64,000 nucleotides of DNA from Watersipora subatra (taxonomy: Eukaryota > Bryozoa > Gymnolaemata > Cheilostomatida > Watersiporidae). The notes beneath the pieces were generated by a model. It searched no databases. It worked only from the letters and a program-made list of their open reading frames with translations, and had not been told where the DNA came from. Positions 30,150-38,363 of this stretch are shown here, one piece after another (positions within the stretch are counted from its first letter, which is position 1; each line of letters starts with the position of its first letter). The stretch covers positions 57,285,302-57,349,301 of the forward strand of contig NC_088715.1 in NCBI RefSeq assembly GCF_963576615.1, written 5' to 3'. The position numbers and the translations under genes were made by a program.

Positions 30150-31169
30150 ATGGTTTGCTTGACGGCAACCATACAGTCAGGTTATGCGGACGACATAAAG
30201 GCTTTCTTCCACGAACTAAAGAAGATCACAGAACTTGAAACAATCAAGGCCGTTATTCGACTGCCGAAAGGAGTCGAAATAACATTCCAAACGGAAAAAG
30301 ACCTAAGAAATTTCATCGCGAATGCACCTGAAGATTGGAACGTCAAGTCAGAAGTTTCACGAGTAATTCTCATCACGACCAGCCCGAGTTACGGCGAAGG
30401 CCATTGCTTAATAGCAGATTCCACGCTGTGGACGTTTTTGACGAAATACGGCGACGTTAAGAAAGGAAGGAGACTGTACTTCAAGGATTTTCCTAACATC
30501 GAAAACGGAGTAAGACAATTTGTGATTGTACCGAAGGAGGATGCAAAAATACCGGGAATGGTAAATTTTGGGAGAACAGGTTTCAGACTCGCCTATCGTG
30601 GACAACAAAAAACGTGCCATCGATGCCAATCCACTTCCCACGAAGTAAAACAGTGTACGGTTAAGATTTGCTTCCGGTGCCAACAAATCGGTCATGAAAA
30701 AGCGGACTGCAACAGTAAATTAGTTTGTACAATTTGCAAAGAAGAGGGGCACGGTTACGCCAGATGCCCAACGTCGTGGGCAAATAAAGTGCGTTTAGAT
30801 AAAAGCTGGTCTAAGGCTACGATCATCGAACAACAACCGGAGAGTTTAGACATCGGTACGGACAATGCAGAAGAGCACACCGAGGAAGATATAAAGATGG
30901 AGAGCATGCCGACGCCAGTCGAAGAAAGAAGCCAAAACGATTCCAGCCGCCAACTAGTCATTGACCTGGAAAGAAGTCAAGTTACTTTATCGGAAATTGA
31001 AAATTCAGACTCGAGCGAACTCACTACCGATAGTGAAGATATAGACAAACAACCAGGAACCGACCCCAGGCAAACTTTTAGGAAAAGCGCTGTGACAGAG
31101 AGAACAAAGAAGTTTAAAACTAGCAACCGCGACAAAGGAAATAAATCTAAGAAGAAGAGAAAATTCTAA
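30150..31169 (+). CDS. ORF1: ORF1 protein, family A LINE (three CCHC zinc knuckles), copy A3
   Basis: 339 aa; ATG in the context CCCACCATGG. Residues 1-150 are a folded region with two probable RRM-like halves (AVIRLPKGVEITFQ; YGDVKKGRRLYFKDFPNIEN). Three CX2CX4HX4C knuckles follow: CHRCQSTSHEVKQC (from residue 156), CFRCQQIGHEKADC (174) and CTICKEEGHGYARC (193). Residues about 225-310 are acidic and rich in S, E and D. The tail is strongly basic (NRDKGNKSKKKRKF), probably for nuclear entry and RNA binding. It would package element RNA with ORF2 protein. Identical in A4, A5 and A6. Confidence 0.93.
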   Translation: MVCLTATIQSGYADDIKAFFHELKKITELETIKAVIRLPKGVEITFQTEKDLRNFIANAPEDWNVKSEVSRVILITTSPSYGEGHCLIADSTLWTFLTKYGDVKKGRRLYFKDFPNIENGVRQFVIVPKEDAKIPGMVNFGRTGFRLAYRGQQKTCHRCQSTSHEVKQCTVKICFRCQQIGHEKADCNSKLVCTICKEEGHGYARCPTSWANKVRLDKSWSKATIIEQQPESLDIGTDNAEEHTEEDIKMESMPTPVEERSQNDSSRQLVIDLERSQVTLSEIENSDSSELTTDSEDIDKQPGTDPRQTFRKSAVTERTKKFKTSNRDKGNKSKKKRKF

Positions 31170-31180
31170 ACAACGACATA

Positions 31181-34100
31181 ATGGATAAAAAACTAAACTT
31201 GGCAACCATAAACGTCAACGGCACGGCGGAGAGAAACAAAAGAGCGCATGTTTTAAATGAGCTGAGAAAAGAGAAATTTGATGTAATTTTCGTGCAGGAA
31301 ACGCACTGTCACTCAATACCGGAATGGGAAGGCCGAACTATACTCAGCTACGGCTCAAATAGATCGGCCGGATGTGGATTTTTAGTGGGAAAACAACAGG
31401 AAGCGCGGATCATATCGCAGCGAACCGATGAAGGACACTTTTGCGTTATCGACATAGATATACGCAAGAGGCCGGTAAGATTAATCAACATCTACGCACC
31501 GAACGAACCTCATCGACGGAAAGATTTTTTTGAACAGGAAGTGGCAGAACTTTTTGACACCGACCACCCCATCATTTTAGCAGGCGACTTCAACTGCGTG
31601 GAATCGCGCGCCTTAGACACGCTCAATCACTCGAATCTATCGAGGTGCGAAATGGGAGTGACAGCCTTGAAGGAACTATGCAAGAACGCGGGCATCACCG
31701 ACATATGGCGTTTTAACAACCCTACAAAAAAAATGTATACGTGGACAAATAAAAACGGTAGCCAAGCCAGCAGACTCGACCGAGTCTACCTGAACAGCTC
31801 GTACGAGACGACTTACAGTGTCGACTATTTCCCCTTCTCCGATCACGCTCTGGTCAAACTAGAGGTCGAGCTGCCCGATTGCCCTCGCGAGGTTCAAGGA
31901 GCGAGACCAACTTGGAAGATGAACACTTCAGTGTTAGAGACCGAAAAATATCGTGAAGTTATCGGGGAGCTCATTAAGAACACCCGCACCTTAAAAGATC
32001 TGTTCGAGACCAGAGGCGAGTGGTGGGACGACTTCAAAGCTCGTGTAAAGAAAGAAACTATAAAGTTTTGTTGTGAAAAGAACAAGGAAGAACGAAGGAA
32101 AGAGGAAGAGCTACAAGAAGAGCTAAGGTCTCTTAACCAGGAGACGCGAAACCACCACTCGCAAAGAATAGCGGACATAAAATATGAGCTTAAATCCATG
32201 AGCGAAAAGAAAGCGAGGGGACTAGCAATAAGAGCGAGAGTAGACCGAGAACTGCTGGACGAAAAGTGTACGCAGTACTTTTTCACCCGAATAAAGGAAC
32301 GGCGAACTAAAAATGCGGTCACTAAAATAAGAAATCATAAGGGGCAAGTAGTGGAAAAAAATCAGGAAATTTTGGAGACGTTTCGTAAATACTATCAGAG
32401 CTTGTACGCGAGATACGAAGGGCAAGACGAATTACAAGATCTACTGACGGAAAAGATAAGCGCTCCATCGGAGACACCCCTCCTGGGCCCGGAAGAAATA
32501 ACCTTTAATGAAGAAAATTTGAAAAAAGTTTTGTCAAACACGAAAAACAACAAATCGCCCGGCCCAGACGGAATACCAGCCGAATTTTACAAGACGTTTA
32601 GTGCCGAACTAGCTGACGACGTTCTGGAAGTTTTCAACGAAATAGCGAACAAAGGTGTACTACCCGAATCAGCGAGAGAAGCAACGACGATTTTGATACA
32701 AAAAGCCGGAGACTCGCTGGATGTAGCCAATCAGAGACCGATTTCCCTCCTCAACAACGACATAAAAATATTTGCCAAGTACATAAATGACTTCTTCCTT
32801 TCGGACATACTAGATAAAGTGATCAGCCCGGAGCAGCTATGCGGGGTGAAAGGAAGATCGATCCAGGATGGACTAACACTGATCCGAGACTGTATACAGT
32901 ACAGCCAGAGTAGAAACACGCCCGGCTATCTAGTATCGCTAGACCAAAGGAAGGCATTTGACAAAGTGAATCGCGCCTTTTTATTCAAAACCATGCGAAA
33001 GATGGGAATAAGAGAAAACGTGGTGTCCATGATTTCGACCTTGTACACGGGAATAAAAACAAGAATACAAGTCAACGGGTTCCTTTCCGACCCTGTATAC
33101 ATAGAGAGAGGAGTTCGACAGGGTTGCCCACTCTCTCCCTCCCTCTACATCATTTACGCACAGACCTTTATCAACCACTTCCTCAAGGGGGGGTTGAAAG
33201 GAATCATCCTGCCAAACAGCACGGTACTAAAAGCCTCAGCTTATGCGGACGACCTTCTTTTATTCTGTAGAGACAAGAAAGATACAGACGAAGTTTTCAG
33301 GTTTTTTCAGCGGGTAACAACAGCGACAGGAAGCGATTTGAATAAAGGAAAGACAAAGATTCTCCCACTGGGCAGCAACGAAAACATTGACTACGCCGTG
33401 GACACTCTTAAAATTTGCGGGGCTCTGTTCGCCACAAGGAATTACAACGAGGTAATAAAGATCAACGAAGACGGAATGATAAAGAACATGAAAGAAAAAG
33501 TGGAAAAACTCGAAAGACTAAACCTTTCTCTGCCGGGAAAGGTTTTACTCGTAAACACGACTATCGCGCCGCTGATATACCACGTAGGGTCAGTCTTCCT
33601 GCCGAGTGAAGCTTTCTTCAAGACGATCGAAAAACAAATTTTCTCATTTCTGTGGAAAAACGGTAGGGAGGCGGTCTCACGAACAAAAGTAAGCGCGCCG
33701 AAAGAGAGCGGAGGATTAGGACTAGAAAAAACCAGACAAAAATGCGAAGCACTATACTTAAAGCACAATCTGCTAAGACCAACGAAAAAAGACTTTTCAC
33801 ACCAACGCGCAGGACTTTTTAGATTCTTTTTCGGCTTCCAGGCCCGCCTCTTATATCACGACTCATACAAGGTTTCAGACGCCCATAGTCTCCAGCTCTC
33901 AGGGGCTTACAAAAAGCTACAATCGATCCTACTCAAAGTTAAAAAGAAACTCGCCGAACTGGGGCCTTTCATGCCGTCGGTTAAGCAGATCTACGAATGG
34001 TTACAGGGAAGCGCACCGTTATTGAGTTTGAAGGTAACAGGTTTGAATGACCCGACAGAAGAGAAAAGACGGAAAATATTCGGAATATGGAAGAACGCGG

Positions 34101-34576
34101 CGATAGGGAGCAAAGCTAAGTGTTTTATGTGGAGGATGGCGATGGGCGGCCTGAAGACAGGAAGCTTCGTTAAAAAGTACAACATACCCGGGATGAAAAC
34201 CCTTTGTACTTTCTGCGGTAAAGAGCTCGAGACCGACTTTCATATATTCTGCAGTTGCAAGAGACTCGAATTTATACGAAAAGACCTGAAGCACTTTGCG
34301 GCAAGTTTAGAAGCAGACATAGGAGAAGAGGAAGTCTTTCTTTGCACCGGAGCGGTGGAGAGAGCCGAAAGTTGGCACGTGACAGTTGGCATCTTCTCAG
34401 CGGTGGCGGAGGTGTACGGACTGTTGTGGCAGTGTAGAAATGATTTTCTGTTTCAGGGGAGAGAGGCGAACGTGGACAGGCTGGCATCAGTCACCGCGTT
34501 CGCCTTGAGAAGAAGAAGAGAAGAACTGCCAGACAACGTAAGAGAAGAGGAGATAGGCAAGGAGAAGGCTGCCTAA
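31181..34576 (+). CDS. ORF2: ORF2 protein, APE endonuclease-reverse transcriptase, copy A3
   Basis: 1131 aa. APE endonuclease, residues 1 to about 230: NLATINVNG, VQETHC, IYAPNEP, AGDFNCVESR (from about 134), SRLDRVY (197), FPFSDHALV (218). A basic, partly coiled-coil linker (KNKEERRKEEELQEELRSL) covers about 290-330. RT: SPGPDG (459), QRPISLLNNDIKIF, SLDQRKAFD (586), GVRQGCPLSPSLY, catalytic YADD (688-691), then LSLPGKVLLVNTT. The C-terminal zinc motif CTFCGKELETDFHIFC starts at 1009 (CX2CX8HX2C). No RNase H. It would nick U2 DNA at the branch-point region and prime reverse transcription there. The 11-nt gap after ORF1 suggests reinitiation. A run of seven G at 33187-33193 keeps the frame open. 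Confidence 0.94.
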   Translation: MDKKLNLATINVNGTAERNKRAHVLNELRKEKFDVIFVQETHCHSIPEWEGRTILSYGSNRSAGCGFLVGKQQEARIISQRTDEGHFCVIDIDIRKRPVRLINIYAPNEPHRRKDFFEQEVAELFDTDHPIILAGDFNCVESRALDTLNHSNLSRCEMGVTALKELCKNAGITDIWRFNNPTKKMYTWTNKNGSQASRLDRVYLNSSYETTYSVDYFPFSDHALVKLEVELPDCPREVQGARPTWKMNTSVLETEKYREVIGELIKNTRTLKDLFETRGEWWDDFKARVKKETIKFCCEKNKEERRKEEELQEELRSLNQETRNHHSQRIADIKYELKSMSEKKARGLAIRARVDRELLDEKCTQYFFTRIKERRTKNAVTKIRNHKGQVVEKNQEILETFRKYYQSLYARYEGQDELQDLLTEKISAPSETPLLGPEEITFNEENLKKVLSNTKNNKSPGPDGIPAEFYKTFSAELADDVLEVFNEIANKGVLPESAREATTILIQKAGDSLDVANQRPISLLNNDIKIFAKYINDFFLSDILDKVISPEQLCGVKGRSIQDGLTLIRDCIQYSQSRNTPGYLVSLDQRKAFDKVNRAFLFKTMRKMGIRENVVSMISTLYTGIKTRIQVNGFLSDPVYIERGVRQGCPLSPSLYIIYAQTFINHFLKGGLKGIILPNSTVLKASAYADDLLLFCRDKKDTDEVFRFFQRVTTATGSDLNKGKTKILPLGSNENIDYAVDTLKICGALFATRNYNEVIKINEDGMIKNMKEKVEKLERLNLSLPGKVLLVNTTIAPLIYHVGSVFLPSEAFFKTIEKQIFSFLWKNGREAVSRTKVSAPKESGGLGLEKTRQKCEALYLKHNLLRPTKKDFSHQRAGLFRFFFGFQARLLYHDSYKVSDAHSLQLSGAYKKLQSILLKVKKKLAELGPFMPSVKQIYEWLQGSAPLLSLKVTGLNDPTEEKRRKIFGIWKNAAIGSKAKCFMWRMAMGGLKTGSFVKKYNIPGMKTLCTFCGKELETDFHIFCSCKRLEFIRKDLKHFAASLEADIGEEEVFLCTGAVERAESWHVTVGIFSAVAEVYGLLWQCRNDFLFQGREANVDRLASVTAFALRRRREELPDNVREEEIGKEKAA

Positions 34577-34639
34577 GTCACGTGCCAATGACGGAAGTAG
34601 CAGAAAGGTATGTCTCGCTTAATAAGAGTTTTTCATTAA

Positions 34640-34775
34640 AAACACGACGGGCAGGCGAGGTTGCGTGTGGGTGTAGTCTGTCCGAGAGAGGAAGGTTCGG
34701 CCGGCGTGAAATTCACATGAGCCGGTGGGTCTTCCTCTCTGAAACCCTGTCGCTTCGGCGAAAGGGGTTTGAAGA
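34640..34775 (+). promoter_or_regulatory. Structured 3'UTR motif, family A
   Basis: Starts CGACGGGCAGGCGAGGTTGC. Nested stem GGAAG..CTTCC enclosing CCGG..CCGG and TGTG..CACA (about 34689-34736), then a TTCG-capped hairpin with arms AAACCC-GTCGC and GCGA-GGGTTT (34742-34770). The layout matches the family-B motif while most paired bases differ. Equivalents: 42854-42989 (A4), 51057-51192 (A5), 59264-59399 (A6), and decayed in A1 (16955-17090). Confidence 0.68.
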
Positions 34776-34786
34776 GTGAACGTTTA

Positions 34787-34804
34787 AAATTAATTTTAAA
34801 AAAC
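34787..34804. repeat. Near-perfect AT palindrome in family A 3' tail
   Basis: An 18-bp self-complementary stretch built on TTAAAATTAATTTTAA follows the structured 3'UTR in each A copy. It is the point at which mosaic copy C1 switches back to family A. Confidence 0.7.
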
Positions 34805-34904
34805 CCGTTTTGAGACTTAGTTTAGATTAGGACACCGTTTTGATAATAGATTAGTTTAGTAGGATTCTCTTTCTTTTAGATTACTTTTTCACTCTTCAAA
34901 CAGG

Positions 34905-35060
34905 AGTATCTGTTCTAATCAGTTTAATATCGGATTCGCGGCGCATCGCGCCGCTACGATATTAATCTGATTTTTGGAACGAGATGGAGCGCGGAAGCTT
35001 GCTTCGGCTCCGTCACGGGTTGTCTCGGTATCGCAGTACCTCCGAGCACGGCCCACTCCC
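34905..35060 (+). pseudogene. U2: U2 snRNA 3' fragment (nt 36-191)
   Basis: The downstream half of the interrupted gene, with one substitution in stem IIa (ATATCGGATTC for ATATCTGATTC) shared by A3-A6. This marks the common ancestry of these four copies. Confidence 0.95.
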
Positions 35061-35678
35061 CTCGTCGGGAGGCACGAAACGAAAGATTAACTGAACCTAC
35101 CTACTCGCCTACCTACCTACCTACCTACCTACCCACGCGCCTACCGGAAAAAAATCTTTTGCCGCGAGGCGGCGCTTTAAATTAACGCGCTTAGCGCGTA
35201 AATTCTTCCCGAATTCGCGAAAAAAACGACGCGGAGCGCGAGGGCGACAGCTCCGATTTTAACTAGGCGAAAAGCGTGAAAGCGAGGCGCCGGCGACTAC
35301 GCGGGCGCTTCTTCGACGCCCGTTAGCCGCGCCGACTAGCGTTCGCCGCGATCGAGCGCCCGTTTCGCGCGCGTTCGCTTTCGACTAAGCGCTCAGCCGT
35401 CGCTCCGAAACTTTCGTCGCCGCCTCCGCCCTCGCCCTCTTTCCCCGGTCACGCGCTCGCGCATCGCCAGCCCTTCGCCTACGTTTATTTCTATAGACGT
35501 TGGGTGTTGGGTGTTGGGGTGTTGGGGTGTTCGGGGTGAGCGGGTGGCGAGCGGACAGACGAGAGACCGCAAAGGTTTCGTTCGGGGCGGAAATCGCCCG
35601 AGACGAACCGACCCGTTCTATCTACGCGCTTCTTTAGTAGTCGAAAACTACGAATAATGAAAACTTTTATCTACATTT

Positions 35679-35711
<33 letters not shown>

Positions 35712-36332
35712 CATATATCAGAAATAGCCTTAACGAAGGGCGGGGAGGGGGAGGGGGGACGACTTCGAAAGAATGACCAAGACGAGTAGACTCCTCGCTA
35801 CTCTACCCGCGACGAGATTAGAAGCGTTATTACGTAACTAGCTAGGAGAAACGAAAAGGCTAGCACTCGCGTATAGGCTTAACGAAGAGAGGGAGACGAC
35901 TTCGAAAGAGAAAGGCCGGTGAGAATAGCTTCGGTACTACCCGCGTCGAGATTAGAAGCGTTATTACGTAACTAGCTAGGAGAAGCGAATAGGCCACTCT
36001 CGGCGCGCGCGAATGTCGAAATCCTTTAATTACATCTATACCGTAAAGAGAGTAAAGGCGAATCTAAAAGTTTTCTAAATACGCCGAAGGGAGTTTAAAA
36101 GTTGGCGCTTTCGCGCCAGTTACTGAACGGGACGAGCGAGAGACCGACTCCGAACTAGTCGAGGTAGGCCGGACCGCTTCGGCGAGACGGGCGGACCGGA
36201 AAAAACGCGACTAGTCTTCGGCCCCGGCGAGGCCTCTCGGTTTCTTCGAGCGGCTCGTTCGCCCTAAACGGGGACACTCGCTCGGCGGCGAATCGGCCGC
36301 GACTGAGCGACGGACGGCCGTCCGGGCAATTT
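35061..36332 (+). repeat. U2 spacer (reference copy)
   Basis: Parts in order: CCTA/CGCCTA tract 35095-35143; GC-rich block to 35500 with inverted GCGCGCTTAGCGCG-like motif near 35186; five G-runs (GGGTGTT repeats) 35500-35540; inverted repeat GGTTTCGTTCGGGGCG..CGCCCGAGACGAACC 35574-35610; (TA)n 35680-35718; G-rich run 35739-35758; two diverged copies of an approximately 135-bp block (35726-35873, 35874-36010), each carrying GCGTTATTACGTAACTAGCT; promoter-proximal block 36090-36332. No gene. Confidence 0.9.
36090..36332 (+). promoter_or_regulatory. Putative U2 promoter-proximal block
   Basis: The 240 bp upstream of U2 are the best preserved spacer part even in decayed units (for example 8418-8634 and 11690-11922). 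They contain GGCGCTTTCGCGCC, GTTACTGAACGGGACGAGCG and, 8 bp before the RNA start, the perfect palindrome CGGACGGCCGTCCG (36311-36324). Metazoan and plant snRNA genes use a proximal sequence element about 50-60 bp upstream. I cannot assign one by sequence here, and no TATA box is seen, as expected for a Pol II snRNA gene. Confidence 0.5.
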
Positions 36333-36523
36333 ATCGCTTCTCGGCCTATTGGCTAAGATCAAAGTGTAGTATCTGTTCTAATCAGTTTAATATCTGATTC
36401 GCGGCGCATCGCGCCGCTACGATATTAATCTGATTTTTGGAACGAGATGGAGCGCGGAAGCTTGCTTCGGCTCCGTCACGGGTTGTCTCGGTATCGCAGT
36501 ACCTCCGAGCACGGCCCACTCCC
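36333..36523 (+). ncRNA. U2: U2 snRNA, intact
   Basis: 191 nt. The 5' end ATCGCTTCTCGGCCTATTGG pairs with U6 and forms stem I. GTGTAGTATCTG contains the GUAGUA branch-point recognition sequence. Stem IIa is AATCAG..CTGATT. Stem IIb is GCGGCGC-ATC-GCGCCGC. The Sm site is GATTTTTGGAAC. Stem III lies around GAAGCTTGCTTCGGCTCC, and stem IV is CTCGGTATCGCAGTACCTCCGAG. The 3' end is set at CACTCCC by analogy with U2 of about 187-191 nt. AAACGAAAGATAAAC 15-30 nt downstream may act as a 3' box. It acts in branch-site selection in the spliceosome. One of only four uninterrupted copies. Confidence 0.96.
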
Positions 36524-37140
36524 CTCGTCGGGAGGCACGAAACGAAAGATAAACTGAACCTACCTACTCGCCTACCTACTCGCCTACCTACCTACCTACC
36601 TACCCACGCGCCTACCGGAAAAAAATCTTTTGCCGCGAGGCGGCGCTTTAAATTAACGCGCTTAGCGCGTAAATTCTTCCCGAATTCGCGAGAAAAACGA
36701 CGCGGAGCGCGAGGGGGACAGCTCCGATTTTAACTAGGCGAAAAGCGTGAAAGCGAGGCGCCGGCGACTACGCGGGCGCTTCTTCGACGCCCGTTAGCCG
36801 CGCCGACTAGCGTTCGCCGCGATCGAGCGCCCGTTTCGCGCGCGTTCGCTTTCGACTAAGCGCTCAGCCGTCGCTCCGAAACTTTCGTCGCCGCCTCCGC
36901 CCTCGCCCTCTTTCCCCGGTCACGCGCTCGCGCATCGCCAGCCCTTCGCCTACGTTTATTTCTATAGACGTTGGGTGTTGGGTGTTGGGGTGTTCGGGGT
37001 GAGCGAGTGGCGAGCGGACAGACGAGAGACCGCAAAGGTTTCGTTCGGGGCGGAAATCGCCCGAGACGAACCGACCCGTTCTATCTACGCGCTTCTTTAG
37101 TAGTCAAAAACTACGAATAATGAAAACTTTTATCTACATT

Positions 37141-37215
<75 letters not shown>

Positions 37216-37830
37216 CAGAAATAGCCTTAACGAAGGGCGGGGAGGGGGAGGGGGGGACGACTTCGAAAGAATGACCAAGACGAGTAGACTCCTCGCTACT
37301 CTACCCGCGACGAGATTAGAAGCGTTATTACGTAACTAGCTAGGAGAAACGAAAAGGCTAGCACTCGCGTATAGGCTTAACGAAGAGAGGGAGACGACTT
37401 CGAAAGAGAAAGGCCGGTGAGAATAGCTTCGGTACTACCCGCGTCGAGATTAGAAGCGTTATTACGTAACTAGCTAGGAGAAGCGAATAGGCCACTCTCG
37501 GCGCGCGCGAATGCCGAAATCCTTTAATTACATCTATACCGTAAAGAGAGTAAAAGCGAATCTAAAAGTTTTCTAAATACGCCGAAGGGAGTTTAAAAGT
37601 TGGCGCTTTCGCGCCAGTTACTGAACAGGACGAGCGAGAGACCGACTCCGAACTAGTCGAGGTAGGCCGGACCGCTTCGGCGAGACGGGTGAACCGGAAA
37701 AAAAGCGACTAGTCTTCGGCCCCGGCGAGGCCTCTCGGTTTCTTCGAGCGGCTCGTTCGCCCTAAACGGGGACACTCGCTCGGCGGTGAATCGGCCGCGA
37801 CTGAGCGACGGACGGCCGTCCGGGCAATTT
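36524..37830 (+). repeat. U2 spacer, macro-unit 1 second spacer
   Basis: Canonical layout. The (TA)n tract is the longest in the window (about 37142-37215). Small fixed differences from the first spacer (GAGCGAGTGG, GTAGTCAAAAAC) distinguish the second-spacer lineage across all macro-units. No gene. Confidence 0.9.
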
Positions 37831-37857
37831 ATCGCTTCTCGGCCTATTGGCTAAGAT
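37831..37857 (+). pseudogene. U2: U2 snRNA 5' fragment (nt 1-27)
   Basis: Identical to the fragment upstream of A3. It is the 5' junction of A4. Confidence 0.95.
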
Positions 37858-38363
37858 TTTTACGCGCTTACCACTGGACTACACCACTTGGAGCAATACA
37901 GGATACTCTTGGACAAGTACAGAGCTAGAGGAGCTGCTGCTGCTGCTACCGAGACTCTTCACCAGGGGAGACAAAGCTCGATTTGGACACAGACCGGAAA
38001 AGTTTCACGACTAAAGGCACAGACTCAGATTTTGGATACAGCTCGGCACGCCAGCCTGCCCACTCGCTTGTAGTGAGGCAGGCCAGGTATTTATCACTCT
38101 TCACCCCTCTCGCCTCCTCTTCACTCTCGCTTTCACAACTCTTCTTAGCCTCTTTTCCTTTTCTTAACTTCACTCTTTCCTACTACATCTCGCGCCCCTT
38201 TCCTACACTCTTACACTTACACCCCACTCAAATCCTCCCTTTCGCACTCCTTTTACCTAACTTACGCCTCTTCCCCGCCTCTGCTACTCCTTTTATCTTT
38301 GCTTTCTCCACCTTGTCACTTCTTAGAAAGTAGCTTTTAAGTTACTTTCACCCTCACCCCACC

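Larger units (their letters stand above)
29644..34904 (+). mobile_element. Family A Tx1/Keno-like LINE, copy A3 (intact)
   Basis: A 5261-bp complete element in U2: 5'UTR 29644-30149, ORF1 30150-31169, an 11-nt gap, ORF2 31181-34576, 3'UTR 34577-34904 ending CACTCTTCAAACAGG. It is flanked by U2 nt 27 and nt 36, so 8 target bases (CAAAGTGT) are absent and there is no target-site duplication. Both ORFs are open, so the copy may be competent. The APE endonuclease, CCHC ORF1 and U2 target fit the Keno lineage of the Tx1 group. The assignment is by motif and target recognition only. Confidence 0.94.
29617..37830 (+). repeat. 8.2-kb macro-unit 1 (A3 insertion + intact U2)
   Basis: One period of a four-fold tandem repeat: U2 5' fragment, LINE A3, U2 3' fragment, spacer, intact U2 (36333), spacer. 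Length 8214 bp. Near-identity to the next units continues through element, spacers and the intact gene, so the whole block was duplicated. Confidence 0.95.

Noticed and set aside
33187-33193. Programmed ribosomal frameshifting at the G run
   Set aside because: Copies with seven G have one open frame, so no frameshift is needed. Six-G copies are more simply slippage mutants. Kept only as a question in the findings.
34640-34720. tRNA-like or Pol III B-box reading of GGTTCG in the LINE 3'UTR
   Set aside because: No cloverleaf or correctly spaced A box. The sequence is better explained by the stem conserved between families A and B.
34981-35160. Open frames beginning MERDGARKLASAP over each U2 3' half (for example 25491, 36437, 44651)
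   Set aside because: They translate U2 snRNA and the (CCTA)n tract. The repeated LPTRLPT pattern is the microsatellite. There is no evidence of a protein.
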